Positions 21,264 to 22,149 of a stretch of 22,149 bases of DNA are shown here, one piece after another; positions within the stretch are counted from its first letter, which is position 1, and every line of letters begins with the position of its first letter. The position numbers and the translations under genes are program-made. Below the pieces are notes generated by a model, which worked only from the letters and a program-made list of their open reading frames with translations, did not search any database and was not told the DNA's origin. Origin of the DNA: an uncultured Collinsella sp. (GTDB lineage: Bacteria > Actinomycetota > Coriobacteriia > Coriobacteriales > Coriobacteriaceae); contig URBB01000023.1 in the NCBI GenBank assembly GCA_900545835.1, positions 1 to 22,149 on the forward strand. The letters run 5' to 3'.

Positions 21264-22114
21264 TTAGGCGAGGGGTGTGGATTCCCATTCGCCGGTGGGG
21301 TGGGGGACGTCGAAGGTTCGGTAGCCACAGTCGTAGGCGTGTGCCTGGGTCTCACGGATGTTCCAGCAAATGTCGCAGGCGCGGTGTGCGTCCGAGCCAA
21401 AAGTGATCGGCACCTCGGCGTGGGCGAAGCAACGCAACAACCCGGTCGTGGGATAGTAGTCGTCGAGTCCCTTGCGCGGCGCAGCGGTCGAGACCTCAAC
21501 GCGGCGGCCCGCGTCGTGTGCACACTCTGCCATCTGCCCCCAGAACGGCGCGGGGTCAAAGTCGGGCGCAAAGCCCTCTTTCGAAAAGCGCATGACCAGG
21601 TCGGGGTGAGCCATTACATCAAAGTTGAGCGGGCTCTCGCAGGCGCGGCACCAGTCGTCGACGTAGCGCTCCCACACGCCGCGTACCCCCAGGTTTTCCC
21701 AAACGTGCAGGTTGGTGTCATCGTCGATCCAGCCGCAGCGCGAATCGGGCGTATCGGGACGAGCGACGTCCTCCGTCCCCGCCGTGCCCGCAGCACCTGC
21801 CGCAATATCGCCTGGGTTACCAATCCAATGCACGCTGCCCAGGCGCACGACGGCGCCTCGGGACCAGCGCTCGACCAAAGGCTCGCAGCCCTCGTACCAA
21901 TCGCATTCAAAGCCATAGATAAGCTCGAGCTCCGGCGCGATCTGCGCGGCAAGCTTGCGAGCATCCTCAAAAGCCAGACGATGTGCCGGCAGGTCGCCCT
22001 CAGTAACCTGCACTTCGCAGTTGGCATCCATGCTGGCGGGCAGGGTGAGATGGTCGGTTGAGACCATGACGCGGCAGCTGGCCGCAGCAGCGGCGCGAAC
22101 GTTGTCCTCAAACG
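21264..22114 (-). CDS. PHP-family histidinol-phosphate phosphatase, 5'-truncated
   Basis: This metal-dependent hydrolase probably removes phosphate from histidinol phosphate, the step missing from the stand-alone HisB. About 283 residues are visible and the stop TAA is at 21266-21264. The frame stays open through an in-frame ATG at 22067 up to the contig edge, with residues AFEDNVRAAAAASCRV preceding it. In this family a VSTDH segment comes well inside the protein, after an N-terminal HxH that is not visible here, so the start lies off the contig. VSTDHLTL, ELIYGFECDWYEG, DVMAHPDLV and ITFGSDAHRA supply the metal-binding His, Glu and Asp residues. A related non-histidine PHP phosphatase cannot be excluded, but the position next to hisE argues for it. 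Confidence 0.85.
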
Positions 22115-22149
22115 CTGTCTCTTATACACATCTCCGAGCCCACGAGACC
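22115..22149 (-). other. Nextera (Tn5) sequencing adapter, right end
   Basis: From 22115 the sequence is the exact reverse complement of the same Nextera read-2 adapter found at 1-33, starting CTGTCTCTTATACACATCT, plus one final C. The window is therefore a complete contig with untrimmed adapter at both ends. Confidence 0.97.

Noticed and set aside
1..22149. A large transposon bounded by inverted repeats
   Set aside because: The terminal repeats are Nextera adapters, and no transposase is encoded inside.

Overview
The window is about 22.1 kb of high-GC bacterial DNA and looks like one complete assembly contig. The first 33 and last 35 bases are untrimmed Nextera (Tn5) library adapter, so the biological insert is about 34-22114. 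Gene content, codon use and gene style (separate glgP and malQ, a CwlO/RipA-type coiled-coil wall hydrolase, HutC-type GntR regulators, a complete his operon with short-form HisG) suggest a Coriobacteriia gut actinobacterium, most likely Collinsella. That assignment is inference from protein style, since there is no rRNA here.

Left part (34-5592): a gene-free edge with a terminator-like hairpin and two 55-bp palindromic units whose loops are complementary, then three minus-strand carbohydrate genes. These are glgP (glycogen phosphorylase), malQ (4-alpha-glucanotransferase) and galE (UDP-glucose 4-epimerase). Each has its own terminator, so they are probably separate units serving glycogen/maltodextrin breakdown and UDP-galactose interconversion.

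Middle (5860-13046): a Tat-type secreted peptidoglycan hydrolase (+), a 131-bp near-cruciform, murB (-), a divergent LacI-family repressor (+), a second long palindromic element, a small hypothetical gene, and two overlapping GntR/UTRA regulators. Beyond a terminator comes a SIS-domain sugar-phosphate deglycase/isomerase resembling FrlB. It has almost exclusively G/C-ending codons (351 of 353), two GGTATTAA direct repeats upstream, and a leader that can fold into a closing helix around two hairpins.

Right part (13309-22114): a histidine operon in the order hisZ-hisG (fused), hisD, hisC, hisB, hisH, hisA, hisF, hisI, hisE. A convergent PHP-family histidinol-phosphate phosphatase lies 27 bases beyond hisE and is cut at its 5' end by the contig edge. 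With it, every step from PRPP/ATP to histidine is covered. HisB here is the dehydratase alone, so the phosphatase must come from elsewhere, and the PHP gene is the obvious candidate.

I see no tRNA, rRNA, CRISPR array, transposase, phage or defence gene. The parts least explained by ordinary annotation are the palindromic elements (174-308, 7085-7215, 9523-9595, perhaps 21240-21263), the HisZ-HisG fusion, and the deglycase locus with its two regulators, repeats and leader.
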